Shown: positions 43,366 to 55,215, counted from the stretch's first letter. The stretch is 64,000 bases of DNA from Alopecurus myosuroides (GCA_028641055.1 CM054057.1:328444482-328508481); one strand, 5' to 3'. Numbers and translations: made by a program. The notes: generated by a model not told the origin, from the letters alone.

Positions 43366-45895
43366 CTTCCCGAATTCGAGAAATTAGCTCAAAGGGAGAA
43401 CTAAGAGCAAAAATTATCATGTAAGGTACAGAAATACCAAGGGGAAGCACGAGTATGAAAGAAAGGTACAAATACTTGTCAGACCATCCGTCAAGGCTTG
43501 GAGTCGAGGAACTATTGCCTCTTCCAAGTCTGTGAACTGCTTTAGAGCTCCAGTCTCTTTTTGTTTGGACACATCTACTTTTCGAATAACAGCCTCAGTC
43601 CTCTTCTTAGAAGTCGTAGCCTCTGTGCGAAGAGCGGTATTCAGAGCCTCGAGTTCTTTCACTTGAGTGAGCGCAGATTCCTTCTCCGCGAAGGTAGCAA
43701 TCAAAAGTTCTAAAAACAGGAAAGGGAAACGAGTTACAAGAGCAAAATCAGAACAGAGAAAGTATTGGACATTAGAAGAAAAAGGGTACCTTTCACCGTG
43801 GAAAGGTTGGTCTGGGCAATATCCCTCTCTCTCCCAATGTTAAGGAAGCGAGTGCCCAAGTTCTTCATGCTGGCCAGTACTGGCTGGAAAAAAAAATCGG
43901 TTCAGCACTCGAAACATAAGTTTTGAGTCTACGCTCGCCTGCAAGCAGCCAAACGTAGGCTGGGGGCTACTCCCATCGAGAGCGCTGTTTGCGCACCCGC
44001 CAGAATAAGCAGAGAAAATAGGAGAATAAAGGAAAAAAATACTCACATGGTTTCTAACCTGAAATTCTAGAGCCAAAGTATCCACGTCTGTCAGGTCGGC
44101 TGTCCATGCCCCTAGACCAGAAGGTGCAGGCTGCCTCGGGTCAGCTTTAGGAACTGCCGAGCGCCCAGGAGCATCTTCATGAACGACTGGCTTGTCCCGA
44201 GTTTCTCGAGAGGAAGTTGAAACAGTAGGAGTCTGAGCGTCAGAAGCGGCACCCGAGTCATTTTCCCCTTGAGGAGGAGGAGTCGGGGTAGCATCCGAAC
44301 CCGCCCCTCCTTGAGGAGGAGTTGGCGCCTTAGGAGGATTTCTAAAGAAAACACAACTAGCAAAAGGCAAGGGTAAAACCAAAATTAAGACTCGAGGAAA
44401 TCAGAAGAACAAGAAATACTTACCCGCTATAAGACCCCAAAGAGTATACGCGGCGGGGCTTCATGGCGGTTGGAGGTTGCAAAGGTGCAACCATAAGTTG
44501 AGGAGAGAGTGGATGCATTGAAGAGATGGGAACCATGGATATTGGGTTCCTCAGCTAATCCCCTCGAGTGGCACCAAAGAACTCTAGTCCTTCGAGGTAT
44601 CCTCCTCGTGTCCACTATCTGCTTGAGTGCGCTTGGAGGGAAAGTGCGATTCTTCGGCAGTCTTCTCAGCGCCCTCGTCTAAGTCCTCAGCATCCCGAGA
44701 AGAATGGGCCGTAGCAACGGAAGGTATCGAGTCCAAATTCGTAAACGAAGCCACAGACAAACCCTCCATAAAGGAAACGATGCCAACCTTGGGTGGCTTG
44801 CTGGGGAGAACATCCAATTTCTGAAAGAGATTGAAGTCAAAATTAGGCAACGGAAGCAGGAAAACTCACTCGAATACGAAGAACAATAAAGCAAAATGGA
44901 AAGTGTGGGCGAATGAAGGATTCAGGAAATGCAATAGAAGAGCATACGATAATTTGGAAAGTGAATTGAAAATAAAATTACCATAGTATGCTCAGTCTCG
45001 GAGGAGAAGGGAGATATGGGTGGAACTGAGTCAATAGAATTTGTCTCCTTGACCCGAGTGATCTGTCTCAGGAAACTCTCTAGTTTGCTACTCGAGAGCT
45101 CTTCTCTGTGCAGTTGATGAGGCGAGTCAGCACTCGAGTACGCCCCCATGGGATGCGCTCTATCTTGGAGCGGTTGCACTCGATGCTTCAGAAACACCGC
45201 AGCAAGGTTACTCCCAGTGAGCCCACTGGTCTTCATAGTGGCTATCTAGGACACCAAGTCCTAAGTCTGCTCCATCTCCTCTTCAGTCAGCTGGTTCTTC
45301 CACGAGCTCCTCTGCACTACTATGTTCTCCAGCCAACCGTAGGAGTGACGCCAACATTGGGCGAGTCCTTCTCGTAGAACCACGAGTCCTCCACCCGATG
45401 ACGGAGTCGACAAAATCCATATTGAAGTAACCCGCCTTCGGGTTAATCGGATGTTGCAGCCTCCGACTTCGTGATGATCGTTGCTGCTTGGCTGGGCCTT
45501 CATGTTGAAGAGCCGATTGAAGAGTGCCCAATGCGGTGCTATCCCAAGATAGCACTCGCACAACACGACAAATCAGGCAATGTGCTGGACGGAGTTTGGA
45601 GGTATGTAGTGCAGCTACATTGTACGGCCATGAGAGTGAGCATAAAGGGATGAAGGGGAAAAGGAACTCCCCTGGAGATATGGTCGATGAATGCCACCTG
45701 CTCGTCGTTCTCTGGGTCAAGACGGTTCTCCAATCCTGGGCGCCTCCATGAATCATCTTGGAGGAGCCCCTCGCGTTCTACGACAGTGAGGAGCCTGGCG
45801 GTTCCAGTGGATTTGGTCTACTTTCCCCTCTTTCTGCTATATCCTTTGGTGCCGCTGGTCGCAGGAGAACCTCCATTCTTGCGGGCGTTCATCAT
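43366..45895 (-). pseudogene. E4 antisense ORF, N-terminal and central part
   Basis: It starts at MMNARKNGGSPATSG (45895). A domain in changing frames follows: EQVAFIDHISRGVPFPLHPF, then LCECYLGIAPHWALFNRLFNMKAQ and VVGGCNI-like sequence. This matches the Transposase_28-type domain also seen in E3. Then come acidic/Ser-rich and Pro-rich linkers (PTPPQGGAGSDATPTPPPQG) and coiled-coil helices (AEKESALTQVKELEALN). It is interrupted by E5 at 43361; the rest is at 29371-30971. Function unknown. Confidence 0.65.
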
Positions 45896-46005
45896 GGCAG
45901 GAAGGTGGTTGATCTCAAAGAGTGCGACAATGGAGATTGGACAAAGGAAGGAACTATGGGCGCGAGGAAGAAGAAGGGAAAAAAATTAACTTTCCCCTCC
46001 TCGGA

Positions 46006-46012
46006 ATTTATA
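46006..46012 (-). promoter_or_regulatory. TATA box for the E4 antisense ORF
   Basis: The minus strand reads TATAAAT about 110 bp upstream of the ORF start at 45895. The equivalent in E3 is at 19243-19251. Confidence 0.5.
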
Positions 46013-46867
46013 GAGGGTAAAATGTCCCCCACCGTTGATGTTTTGTGGAGATGGCTCAGCCATACACATGGCGCGTGAGGCTAACCGCTACGCTCCACGC
46101 TGCCCACTACGCGCGAGAATCTAGGCATTTACTGAGAAATCGCTAGATTACCGTGCCCTGAACGGTCACAAGGTGGTCAAACCCCACTCGCGCAGCTTAT
46201 CTTCTGACATGATAAGTTCTCTTCAAGAAACGTCTAGTCCTTTGGCAGCATTGGCTGGCGTAGACACTCGAACGGAATAAAATAACCGAGTGATCAGAAA
46301 TGTCACTCGAATTCTACAAGATCCTTTTCACGGGGGAAGGTTTCTTTGAGAAAGTACATAAGTTGAGGTTTCCTCCTTAGTCCCTCGAAAATTGACTCGG
46401 ATGAATCGCGCCAAAGCACTCTGTTATTCCCAGATGGAACAACTGCGCTAAAACTCTTGATGCCATACTCATTGTATGAAGGTAAGACCTGCGGATCACT
46501 TCCAACGGCCTGGGAGTTGCACCAATGCTATACTTCATTGTACCTTTCCATGCCAACAGGTGTGATGAAAATTCCGACGAATGCGTTGGGTAAAATAAGT
46601 GACAACTAGAATTTGACTCGGTAAGGCTTTAGCGGCACGAGTCGAGTTACCCCAGGTTTTTCCGGGTTCAAGCCTAAGAACTCAAAGCCTGGATAGGTTG
46701 ATGGTGTTTTCTTCCAAGTGAGATTAATCAACCTCGACCAGTCGAGTAGATCGAGCCCATCGAGCCATATCCTTCGAAAACTGATCGCAAAAAAGCACGT
46801 GAGACAATCCGCTGAAGGGTTGAGTCCCTTGATCGAGTCCTTGACTCCATCGATCACTCGGGGCTAC

Positions 46868-47250
46868 TGACATGGGGGTATCCGAGATACTCCCCACGAT
46901 GGGTATACCCGGTGCAGCCTAGGAAGGGGTACCTTAACGAGCTCCTCGAGTAGCTGCATGGAGGCTCGTGACTGAAGCCCATGCTGGAACAGAATATGGA
47001 AAGACTTGGACAACAACAATACAAGAGGTAGTAACCGAATCAGAAACGAGTCCAACTCATGTACTGCCCCTAGGACCCGGCTATCTACATAAAGCACAGG
47101 AGAAGGTCACTAACAAGGGAGACAATCCTAGATTCATAGCTGCACCAGATTCAATCTGTAGGCAACACCTCCTGTAATTGACACTTTCCACCTCATCGAA
47201 ATAAAATCCGGTGGGCAGTAACCCCTCGAGTCGAGTAGTCCACCAGCGCC
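46868..47250 (+). repeat. E4 3' LTR, start only
   Basis: Begins TGACATGGGGG immediately after the purine-rich cactcggggctac (46855-46867). A TATA-like tacataaag lies near 47087. Similarity in style to Tat LTRs fades after about 47250 and no definite CA end was found; atgtca at 47526-47531 is a possible terminus. Confidence 0.55.
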
Positions 47251-48134
47251 TTTTACTTCACGAAATCTCAGGTCCCTCACCATGTGCATTGTTGAGGTCA
47301 CTCCTTCACCAAAAGGTTCCAGCAATTCTGGGTCGGCCACGGCCCACCATGCCCACCATGGCTTCAACGGTCTCACATCGTATGGCTCCACAAGGGGGAC
47401 CGGAACACGAAGTACTTTCACCATGGTGCATATAGAAGATAGAAGAAGAACAGAATTACAAACTTGAGGCGTCTTGATGGTTCTTGGACATCGGATGGGC
47501 AAGTTATGGGGCGTAAGGGAGGGAGATGTCACATGATTTTTCCATGGCCGCCTTCAACGCGGGTCGCCATGGCACGGACTAGCCACCAGCGTTGAAGCCC
47601 AGCGAAGCAGCACTGGGGGGAGTTGTGCCGGTGAACCGCGGTGCGGGGAGTGCTAGAGTTGGCCAGCGAAGGCAACACAGAGGGGATGAGGATGAGCTCG
47701 GAACTTCTGAACAACGGTTGTCCTGCGTGCTACCGAATTTGTTTTGGGGCATAGGTTTCATGGTATATATGCTTGCATCACCAAAGTCAAATTTTAGGGC
47801 ATGACGTAAAGTTTTACATCACCAAATAGGTTTTATCATTTTTTGGAGACTGTTTTTTGGCATTTGGTGCCCTAAAGTCAGTTTTTTTTTGTATCATCTG
47901 TTGGAGTCACTATACTTGCAAGTGGAAACGGGAGCAGAGGACGATTTCGTTTTTGCTGGTGCTCTTCACTAGATTACGACAGACACCTCATCTCTCTTTT
48001 TTTTACAATGACTGACACCTCCTAGTTATCTAGAGGATTTTATTGACGCCAGAAACAATCTCGATATAATTGCGAAGTAAACAAAATTATTCATTTTATT
48101 CAAAACAGCGGCATCAACAATTTTTCCCGGCCTT
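47251..48134. other. Unassigned, possibly host intergenic DNA
   Basis: It contains GC-rich readings on both strands (minus 47532-47134; plus 47592-47804) without recognised domains. The sequence next to 48134 is probably the 3' flank of the PMEI gene. No repeat pair or terminal motif seen. Confidence 0.4.
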
Positions 48135-48609
48135 TCATGCAAAGCGGAGACCCCCGACGCCGAGCTTAGCGAGCATGAACGTGTCTTTGTCCTCCGCTGA
48201 CAATGGCGAAGACACATTGTTCTTCCCGAATCCGTCCGCGCACCCCTGAGCAGCGGCCGCCGCCTTCTCTAGGTTAGCCTTAGCCTCGGCAAACTTTCCT
48301 GCCTTGACCGCAACAGTATAGGCATGCCCGCCGTCCACTATGCCACCGTACAGCGACCGGCACGAGAGGAGGCACCGAGCCACGACGGCTTCGTCCTCCG
48401 CATTAAGCTTCACGCCGCCCCCGCCGCCGCGGAGGAGGCGGTCGATCTTGGCGGTCGTGCTGGTGGCGTTGTCCGCGAGGAGGCCCACGGTGAGACCGGC
48501 GAAAAGCTGGTAGTCCAGGGCCACGTGGCCGCCGGCGACGGAGCCTAGGGTTTCTTCATAGAACTGGACACCGAAGTACGTGCTCCCGCCGCCGCCGATG
48601 GTCTTGCAC

Positions 48610-48675
48610 GCGGCCAGTATTTCGTTTGACGCCGAAGACGTAGCGGCCAGTATTTCGTTTAACGCCGAAGACGTA
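48610..48675. repeat. 33-bp in-frame tandem duplication in the PMEI gene
   Basis: 48610-48642 and 48643-48675 differ at one base. They encode two copies of an 11-residue block (SSA-NEILAA) just after the signal peptide, keeping the frame. Confidence 0.9.
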
Positions 48676-48720
48676 GGCAAGAGCAGCATGAGGACAGACA
48701 CCACGCTCATCAGGCTGGTT

Positions 48721-49003
48721 TTTTTTTTTGAGAAACATAGTACAAATGCAAGCGCTCATATACACGCGCATACACTCACCCATATGAACGCACACACACA
48801 ACCTACCCCTATGAGCACCTCCGAGAGACTGAGCCGGCAGGTCTTGGGATTGACGAAGTCACCACAGTCGCCTCGCTGTCGATGGGAACGTCACCACCCA
48901 CTGAAAGAATATTCCGTCTAAATGCAACACAAAGCTAAGATTTGAACTCTGGTGGGCAGGGGGTAGAACCACCCTCCTAACCATCCCACCACAGGTTGGT
49001 TTG
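48721..49003 (-). mobile_element. SINE, Au-like (tRNA-derived)
   Basis: On the minus strand: tRNA-like head with box A (TGGTTAGGAGGGTGG, 48969-48983) and box B (GAGTTCAAATC, 48939-48949), body with CGGCTCAGTCTCTCGGAGG and GTGAGTGTATGCGCGTGTA, and a short poly-A tail (plus T run at 48721). The flanking cgctcatcaggctggtt (48704-48720) is repeated as cgctcatccaggctggtt (49004-49021), a clear target duplication. I recognise the body as Au SINE. It was copied in by LINE machinery. Confidence 0.9.
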
Positions 49004-49080
49004 CGCTCATCCAGGCTGGTTGAGGGAGCCATTGTGTGTTTGATGGATGATTCGATCTCTTCCCGTCCGTATGTGTATCG

Positions 49081-49091
49081 AATATATAAAG
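49081..49091 (-). promoter_or_regulatory. TATA box of the PMEI gene
   Basis: The minus strand reads CTTTATATATT about 50-60 bp upstream of the ATG at 49032, giving a short 5' UTR. It survives the SINE insertion, which lies downstream of the ATG. Confidence 0.6.
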
Positions 49092-49217
49092 CAGATGAAG
49101 GAATCATCAGGTGTTGGAAGATTTACTACGTAATTGATTTAGTTCCAAATTTGATTCTACATGCTGACACTGAATAACTATGGCACCGAAAAGTGGGTCA
49201 GTGGGTTAACCGCTCTT

Positions 49218-50207
49218 AGGGCCTGTTCGGCAACGCATCACTCCGTGCAAATCCGTCGCTCCGCTCCGCTCCAAGCGATTCTCGCTCTCCTGATTGAGAC
49301 GATCAAGCGAGCGGTGTTCAGGGCGCTCCGCTCCATGAGAGCACGGGCTGCCAGCCCATCTAGCAAGATGGAGCCCATTCAGCGGTTAAAAGTCAACCTG
49401 GATGGTGGGCTTCACCGTGGATGTATGGATGCATCAGAGCGGATATCGTCTTGCCCGCGTGGGAAATAAAGCCGACGGAAAAAAGCTCCTAACGGCGGCG
49501 ATCAGCTCCTGCTGACACCCGCTAGAACAGGCTCAATGAGCTCCTAAGGTGACGGGTAAGGTATTATTCATGCAACTAGTGTAAGTAGGGTCCGATACGA
49601 GCAATCGGAACATCAATTCAGTCGCCGGAGGTCACGTTCCAGTACTGGAGGATGTCAATCGGGCGGCGGCATGGGTCGAATTGGTAGGAGCTTCTAAGGT
49701 TCAGCTGCCATTCTTTATGCTCGGGAGAGATGAAATAGAGGAGGAAGGAGCGACGCGTACCGATTCGGTCACTTATTGGTGGCAGTGGACGTAAATTCCA
49801 GCCGCTCCACGATTGCCCGTTCCACGGATCCCAGAAACACTCGCTCCGCATATTTGCACTGGAGGCCACTCTGCTCGCTCGTTTCCGATCCGCGAAGCTG
49901 ACCCGTTCGGGGCAGCTCCACTTGCTCCGCTAGCAGAACTGGGAGCCGGAGTGTTTCCGAATGGGCTCGAAGTTTGCACCAACTCTCAATGTGAGAAAGG
50001 GGAATGCACAGTACCGAAGAGCCTAGCAAATATGGATGGTGCAAGTGCCAGGAACCGCAACATAGAATCACGAGTTAAAAGGTTGCAGCAAGCAAATCAT
50101 CTTTACAAGGAATAATGCAAATCACTCCAATAGGGTCTGTGGCAGTGACAACTCACTGTTAGCTACCCCAACCGTAGCGCGTAACAAAAGGCCGATCTGA
50201 AATGTAT
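49218..50207. other. GC-rich stretch with imperfect inverted ends
   Basis: gggcctgttcggcaac near 49219 resembles, in inverted orientation, gagcccattcggaaac near 49960. The gggcctgttcgg start is common in grass hAT/Harbinger-type MITEs. No target duplication could be fixed and no coding domain was recognised. A nonautonomous DNA transposon is possible. Confidence 0.25.
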
Positions 50208-50440
50208 CACTAGTAGAAATCATATACCATTATTTCTATCAGCTGGTAATTTAAGGGTGGCACAGTTTCAAGTTTCTTAGATCAACCATTAAAATTTATA
50301 CTTACTATTCCTTCCCGTTTATCCATTAAGAAAATTAATATCTCAAAACAACATCAGTGATTCAAGTGAAGCGGTTTAGTGATCTACAAGACAATGCGAA
50401 TTTTTCAACTATACCAACTACCACATGAGCATTTCTATTC
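50208..50440. other. CACTA-like terminus and AT-rich DNA
   Basis: cactagtagaaatcata at 50208 looks like a CACTA transposon start, but no matching opposite end is present. It may be a fragment cut by E7. Nothing else was recognised before the E7 similarity starts near 50440. Confidence 0.3.
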
Positions 50441-50788
50441 TCAACGAAGCACATGTATATGACAACAAAAAATCTCTCGAAGAATATAGCAATGAAAACT
50501 AGAGAGTACTAACAGCTCTAAATAAGAGATTACTGCAAAACATGAGCTAAATAAATGCAGCAGCCAAACAAAGATTAAGAATACAAAGTATACCCATGAA
50601 AAAGCGAGCGTGTCACTCTCCAATAAAAGAATGCTGGGGTCCAACCAAGCTTATTGCAAAAAATAAAAAAAACTGAAAGTAAAAAATAAAAGACGCTCCA
50701 AGTAAAGCACATAAGATGTGACCGGATAAAAATATAGTTTCACTAAAAGTGACCTGATAATTTGTCGATGAAGAAGGGGATGCCTTGG

Positions 50789-53685
50789 TGAAAGCGCATG
50801 GTTCCCCCATATGTGGTTTTGGTAATTAATGACAATCCTTAAGGACTAATGTTTGCATTGAGATATTCTTTCAGGACTTGTCCATAAGAATAGTTTGGAG
50901 TCCTTGTGTGTATCGAAGAAGATCATTTGATGTCTAAGATTGCCCAGAAGCTTTTTCTCTATCTAGAGGTAGTACCGGGTTGTGCAGCGGTAGTACTGCT
51001 CCTCATGGAGTTGTACTAGTGCGGCACACCTGGTATTCCCCAGACAGCGGTACTACCGTGGTTTGTACCGTCTCCTTCTAGGAGCGGTACTACCGATGGT
51101 GATACCGCTGGAGGTACCGCTAGCAAAGAAAAGGCCACTGATATCCATGGTACCCAGGCGGTACCGACATAGTACTACCGCTAGTACTTAGTCATTTTCG
51201 GAGCAACATTCCCCACGGCGGTAGTACCGCTACCGTCAGCGGTAGTACCGCTCCTTCTAGGACGCGGTAGTACCGCTGGCAGTACCGGTCAAAATACCGC
51301 CAGGAAGTTTTGGTCACGGTAATGATTATGGTAGTAGAGTGGTAGTGGCCTAGTACTACCGCCATCCTTCTCGATTTATATCAAGTTCGGGGCTAACGGT
51401 AGTACCGCTGCCAGGTTACGGTAATACCGCTACTGGAGCTTCACGATACTTCTGTGGTACCGCTGAGCTCCAGTGTGCAGTACAGTGGGTACCATGTGAT
51501 GTCAGTGGGCAGTAACCGCTGTGCTGTTAAGCTTATTGCTTGTATGTCTTGAAGAAACAAGATGGAGTGGTCATTCATGTCTACCTTTAAGACATCAACA
51601 TTATGGATGTAGAAAGAAGAAAAGATACAAGGTTGATCATGCGTATGATCAACACACAAAGCTACAAGATGTATCTAGTGGGATTATGTATCTCGTGGTA
51701 ATGGTAAGCAATTGTCTATATAGCTTTGTGAACTAACCCATGATATGTGTGTGTGCTATCTCTATGTGTGGTTAGATATCTTTCCATGGGCATGCTTCAA
51801 AATAAAGATTTCATATGGCCCATGGTCTATGTCGTCAAGCGGTGTTTGTCATCGAGCTTGACGTGGAAGCTCAAGTGAAGCATATCGAAGAAATCATATG
51901 CTTGATGCTTTCCACCCATTTGGAGATTGTGGCCTTTTGAATATGTGCCGAAGGGTCTCTCCCATAATGGTGTATGGGGGAGCAACTTGCAAGTCTTCAT
52001 CAAGCGGAGCAAGTGCTAGCGAGCACGATCAAGAAAGAAGATCCAACTTGAGAGAGTCAAGATCGTCATCATCTAGCTCAAGTGGAATGCTCAAGTCAAA
52101 GGTATAGGTTTTCTATTTTACCGGTCTCATAATTTTGGGAGACTAGGTTATAGGATCGATAGTCGTACTATCAAGAGGGGCTCTCAAGTGAGTAACTTGA
52201 TCGAATCGTTGTGCAGAGCTCAAACCTTTGCACTCTTGCATATCATATTTCTTGGTTCTTATTTGGCTTTTATCTATATGGGTTTTGGTGCTTGTTGTGA
52301 TCTTTATGACAAGCCCAAGTTCATCAAAAAACGGTTTTCACATGAAACACTTATTGAGTTTTTGATGTTGAAGGTTTTCCGGGTTGGTCATTTTTAGAGA
52401 GGGCTTTCCTTTTCCCATTTGGTTTTAAGTTTCATTGTTGTACAATGATGTTTATCTGCATTATCTTTTATATCCCGTCATTGCGATTTCAACGATCCCA
52501 AGATCATCGAAAACGGAGTTCGTACGCAAAAGTTATGACCGTTTTCGTATCGGGTGTTTTTGTAGTTTTTGGTCCAGCGGTAGTACCGCCCCAGTACCGC
52601 TCCAGTACCGCCAGAAACTGCCCGAACCAGTACCGAAATCGCCCCATAGCGGTAGTACCACTAGGCCCAGCGGTAGTGCCGCTGCTGGGTGCAAATTTCA
52701 CGTAACGGTCATATTTTGGGTCCCCTATTTAAGGGGGTTTTCTTCCCCCTTAACCCCAAGGCTGCCCAATACGTTTTTCTCCTCTCTCCACACCATTGTT
52801 GACCTTGGAAACCTTCCTCCTCTCTCAATCCCTCCTATGATTCTTGCATATCTTTGAGCGAGAAGTTAGAGGATATCTAGATCTACATTTCCACCAATCC
52901 ATCCTCCTTCTTAGTGAGGGAAACCTAGTAGATCTTGATCTTGGAGTTCTTGGTGTTTCTCCATTGTTCTTCCTCTCTTATTCCACCATAATCATGTGTT
53001 GCTTTGTTGGAATTTGAGAGTGGATGATTTGAGCACTTATCCTCTTGCCATTTGCATCGGTTGCATCGGTTTGGTCACTCCACGAGGATTCGTGGAAGTG
53101 AAAGATTGTGAGCTTGTTACTCTTGGGTCTTGGACCATAGACGACTTGTGGTGTTCTTGGGAGCCTCCAATTGAGTTGTGGATGTGTGCCCCAAGATTGT
53201 GGTGACATCGAGAGCCTCCAATTAAGTTCTGGATGTGTGCCTCGATCGAAGGTTGCCAATAGTGGAAGGTGAACGAGGGCTTTGTGGCGGGGTTCATCGG
53301 AGAATAGGGTGAGGCCTTTGTGGCATTGAGTAGGCCTTTGTGGTGAGCTCACAACCCTCCAACGAGACGTACTCCCTTGTGGGAGGAACTCGGGAATACA
53401 TCATCGTCTCCGTGTGCCTCAGTTATTTCTATACCCGAGCTTTCTACTTATGCAATTTACATTGTGATAGCCTTCGTGCTTGAAGTTATATATCTTGCTA
53501 TCACCTTGTTACTTGTCTTGCTTATCATAAGTTGTTGGTGCACCTTGTTGACCAAATAATATTTAGGTTGTGTTCTTGTTAATTTAAACACATAGTTTAT
53601 TTCCGCATTTAGCAAGCCTTAACCGGAAAAGTTTTAATCGCCTATTCACCCTCCTCCCCCTCTAGGCGACATCGTTATCCGTTCA
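50789..53685 (+). mobile_element. Solo LTR, 2897 bp, unassigned family
   Basis: TGAAAGCGC...CCGTTCA with TG/CA ends, flanked by perfect 5-bp duplicates cttgg (50784-50788, 53686-53690). Removing it joins E7 sequence that is continuous in E6 (atgccttgg/ccatccccaag). It has a TATA-like CTATTTAAG near 52725 and no ORF with domains, as expected for a long LTR left by recombination. I have seen this sequence type in wheat-group DNA but cannot name the family. Confidence 0.85.
50964..51440. repeat. Imperfect array of GGTAGTACCGC
   Basis: Many copies of ggtagtaccgc and of its near-complement gcggtactacc occur on both strands, not in fixed period. A second smaller cluster is at 52578-52683. GGTA and TACC within each unit make them self-complementary, so the region could fold extensively. 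Confidence 0.85.
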
Positions 53686-54431
53686 CTTGGGAATCCCCAA
53701 GCTTAGACGCTTGAGTCTTCTTGGAATTTGCTAGGATGTACCTCCGAGGCATCCCCAAGCTTATTCTCTTCACTCTTCTTGATCATGTCATATCATCCTC
53801 TTCTCTTCACCCTTGAAAACATCCTTCACACCAAACTTCTCACAATCTTCATTGGCAACGTTAGTGCAATCGCAATAATCAATTCACATGGGTCAGTTTC
53901 AACACAAGCCTCGCAGTCATAAACACATTAGATACTGTCACAACTTATTTTTAAACTCTTTTTGTCAAAATAACACCAAAAGAAAGAGATTAAGATGCAA
54001 ATGCAATTATTGGCAGAAATCTGTCAAAACCGGACAGCAGGTAAAGATGATTTTTTAGAAAATCTTATGTTGCTCAAATCAAAAAGTGTTCAACAAAGAA
54101 AATTTGTGTATATGTCCTAGTATTACGCACAAAAACACTCAGGTCATTTTGAATTTTCTATGATTTTATACGAATTTAACAGTGGATAGCAGAAATCTAT
54201 TTCCTGCACAGAAATCCAAAATATAGTCACAACTTTCACTAGAGGATTTACTTGGCTCAACAAAGACACAAAAGAAAATACACAGAGGGATTGCTAAGGA
54301 TATATACAAGACCTAGGTGCAAAGCACACAAAAAGAAACGACAGAAAATGGGTTGAAAACGGAGAAATAAAACAGGTTGTCTTCCGGTAGCGCTTTTCTT
54401 TAACGCCTTTCAGCTAGGCATAGAAAGCAAC

Positions 54432-55040
54432 TCAAGTATTTTCAAGTGAAGAAGCATCAAAATTAAGCTTAGAAATCTCCTCAACAATGAATTGTATTTC
54501 ATCTATAGAAGTTTTTGAAGTCCCTTTATCAGCACTTTTAGGCACACTACTTTCATCAAATGGGTTTGCAGGAACAATCCAATCAAAATTCTTTTTTAGA
54601 GCTTCATGCATTCCAACCAATTTAAAGGGTATTGGTATTTTAATTTCCTTATCATTGGCTTTACCCGGTGTGCTATTAACATCTACACATGAGCCTGATA
54701 TCTCAAATCGGTTAAAAACTTTTCTAGCCTCAATGGCAACATCACCAAATTCATTAAACAAAGTTTCTAGAATAAACTCTCTTTCTTCGCTATCCTTAAT
54801 GTTATCAAGGTTTAGGAACATTTGTTGTATTATGGGATTAAGGTTAACAAACCTAGCTTACAACATACAAACTAGAGATGCTGCAGCGGTTTCATAATCT
54901 GGAGCAAGTTCAGCTAAGGATCTATCCTCAAATTCTTTGTGCTTACTAACATAATTAAAGAACTCTCCAATATTATATTTCCCAATTATATCACCACTAC
55001 CTATTGGTACGTCTTTCAATGTAAACTTGGTTAGAATCAT
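54432..55040 (-). pseudogene. Short ORF of E7, homologous to the E6 ORF
   Basis: It starts MILTKFTLKDVPIGSGDIIGK at 55040 and reaches FDASSLENT at 54432, broken only by a TAA near 54856. About 200 residues, Lys/Glu/Phe-rich, predicted mainly helical by eye, with no catalytic or zinc motif. The alignment with the E6 ORF includes long conserved blocks (EFGDVAIEARKVF, KIPIPFKL, KNFDWIVP) despite more change elsewhere, suggesting the protein was once maintained. Position right after the PBS/leader is where gag normally starts. Confidence 0.7.
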
Positions 55041-55215
55041 GATTAGAGATTAAACTAAGAGCAGAAAAGCAAAAATAACAGCTATGAAGTAAACTAATTT
55101 TTTTGTGTGTTTTTTATATAAAGAAGCAAGACAAGACAAAAAAATAAAAACAAGATAATAAACAAAATAAAGTGGTTGAGAGTGAGAGACTCCCCTTGCC
55201 AGAAGACTTCTTCCT

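Larger units (their letters stand above)
20303..47250 (+). mobile_element. E4: Ty3/gypsy Tat-lineage element in three blocks
   Basis: Blocks 20303-22708, 29371-30976 and 43361-47250 join across E6 and E5. In order they give integrase, 72-bp tandem repeats, an antisense Transposase_28-type ORF, a polypurine-like tract (cactcggggctac) and the start of a 3' LTR. E5's target duplication (cgcac) and the LTR termini of E5 and E6 define the cuts. Everything upstream of integrase is absent. Codon and word use (many actcga repeats) is the same in all three blocks. Confidence 0.75.
48135..49032 (-). pseudogene. PMEI-like gene split by a SINE
   Basis: The coding sequence begins ATG at 49032 (MAPSTSL), is interrupted by a SINE at 48721-49003, and resumes MSVVSVLMLLLPTSS. 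Together the halves make a typical signal peptide. The body (ACKTIGGGGSTYFGVQF, LLADNATSTTAKIDRLL, RCLLSCRSLYGGIVDGG, AQGCADGFGK, SPLSAEDKDTFMLAKLGV) fits the plant invertase/pectin methylesterase inhibitor family. These are secreted four-helix proteins that bind cell-wall pectin methylesterases or invertases. Of the four family cysteines, the second is replaced by Tyr (FYEETLG), which would break the first disulfide. An 11-residue duplication precedes the first Cys. The downstream frame is intact, so an internal start is possible but would alter secretion. Confidence 0.8.

Noticed and set aside
47134..47532. 132-codon minus-strand reading (PLVEPYDVRPLKPWW)
   Set aside because: No family recognised and it partly overlaps the E4 LTR start; kept as unassigned sequence.
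48969..48983. tRNA gene suggested by the box A/box B pair
   Set aside because: The boxes belong to the tRNA-derived head of the SINE; there is no cloverleaf and the unit has a poly-A tail and target duplicate.
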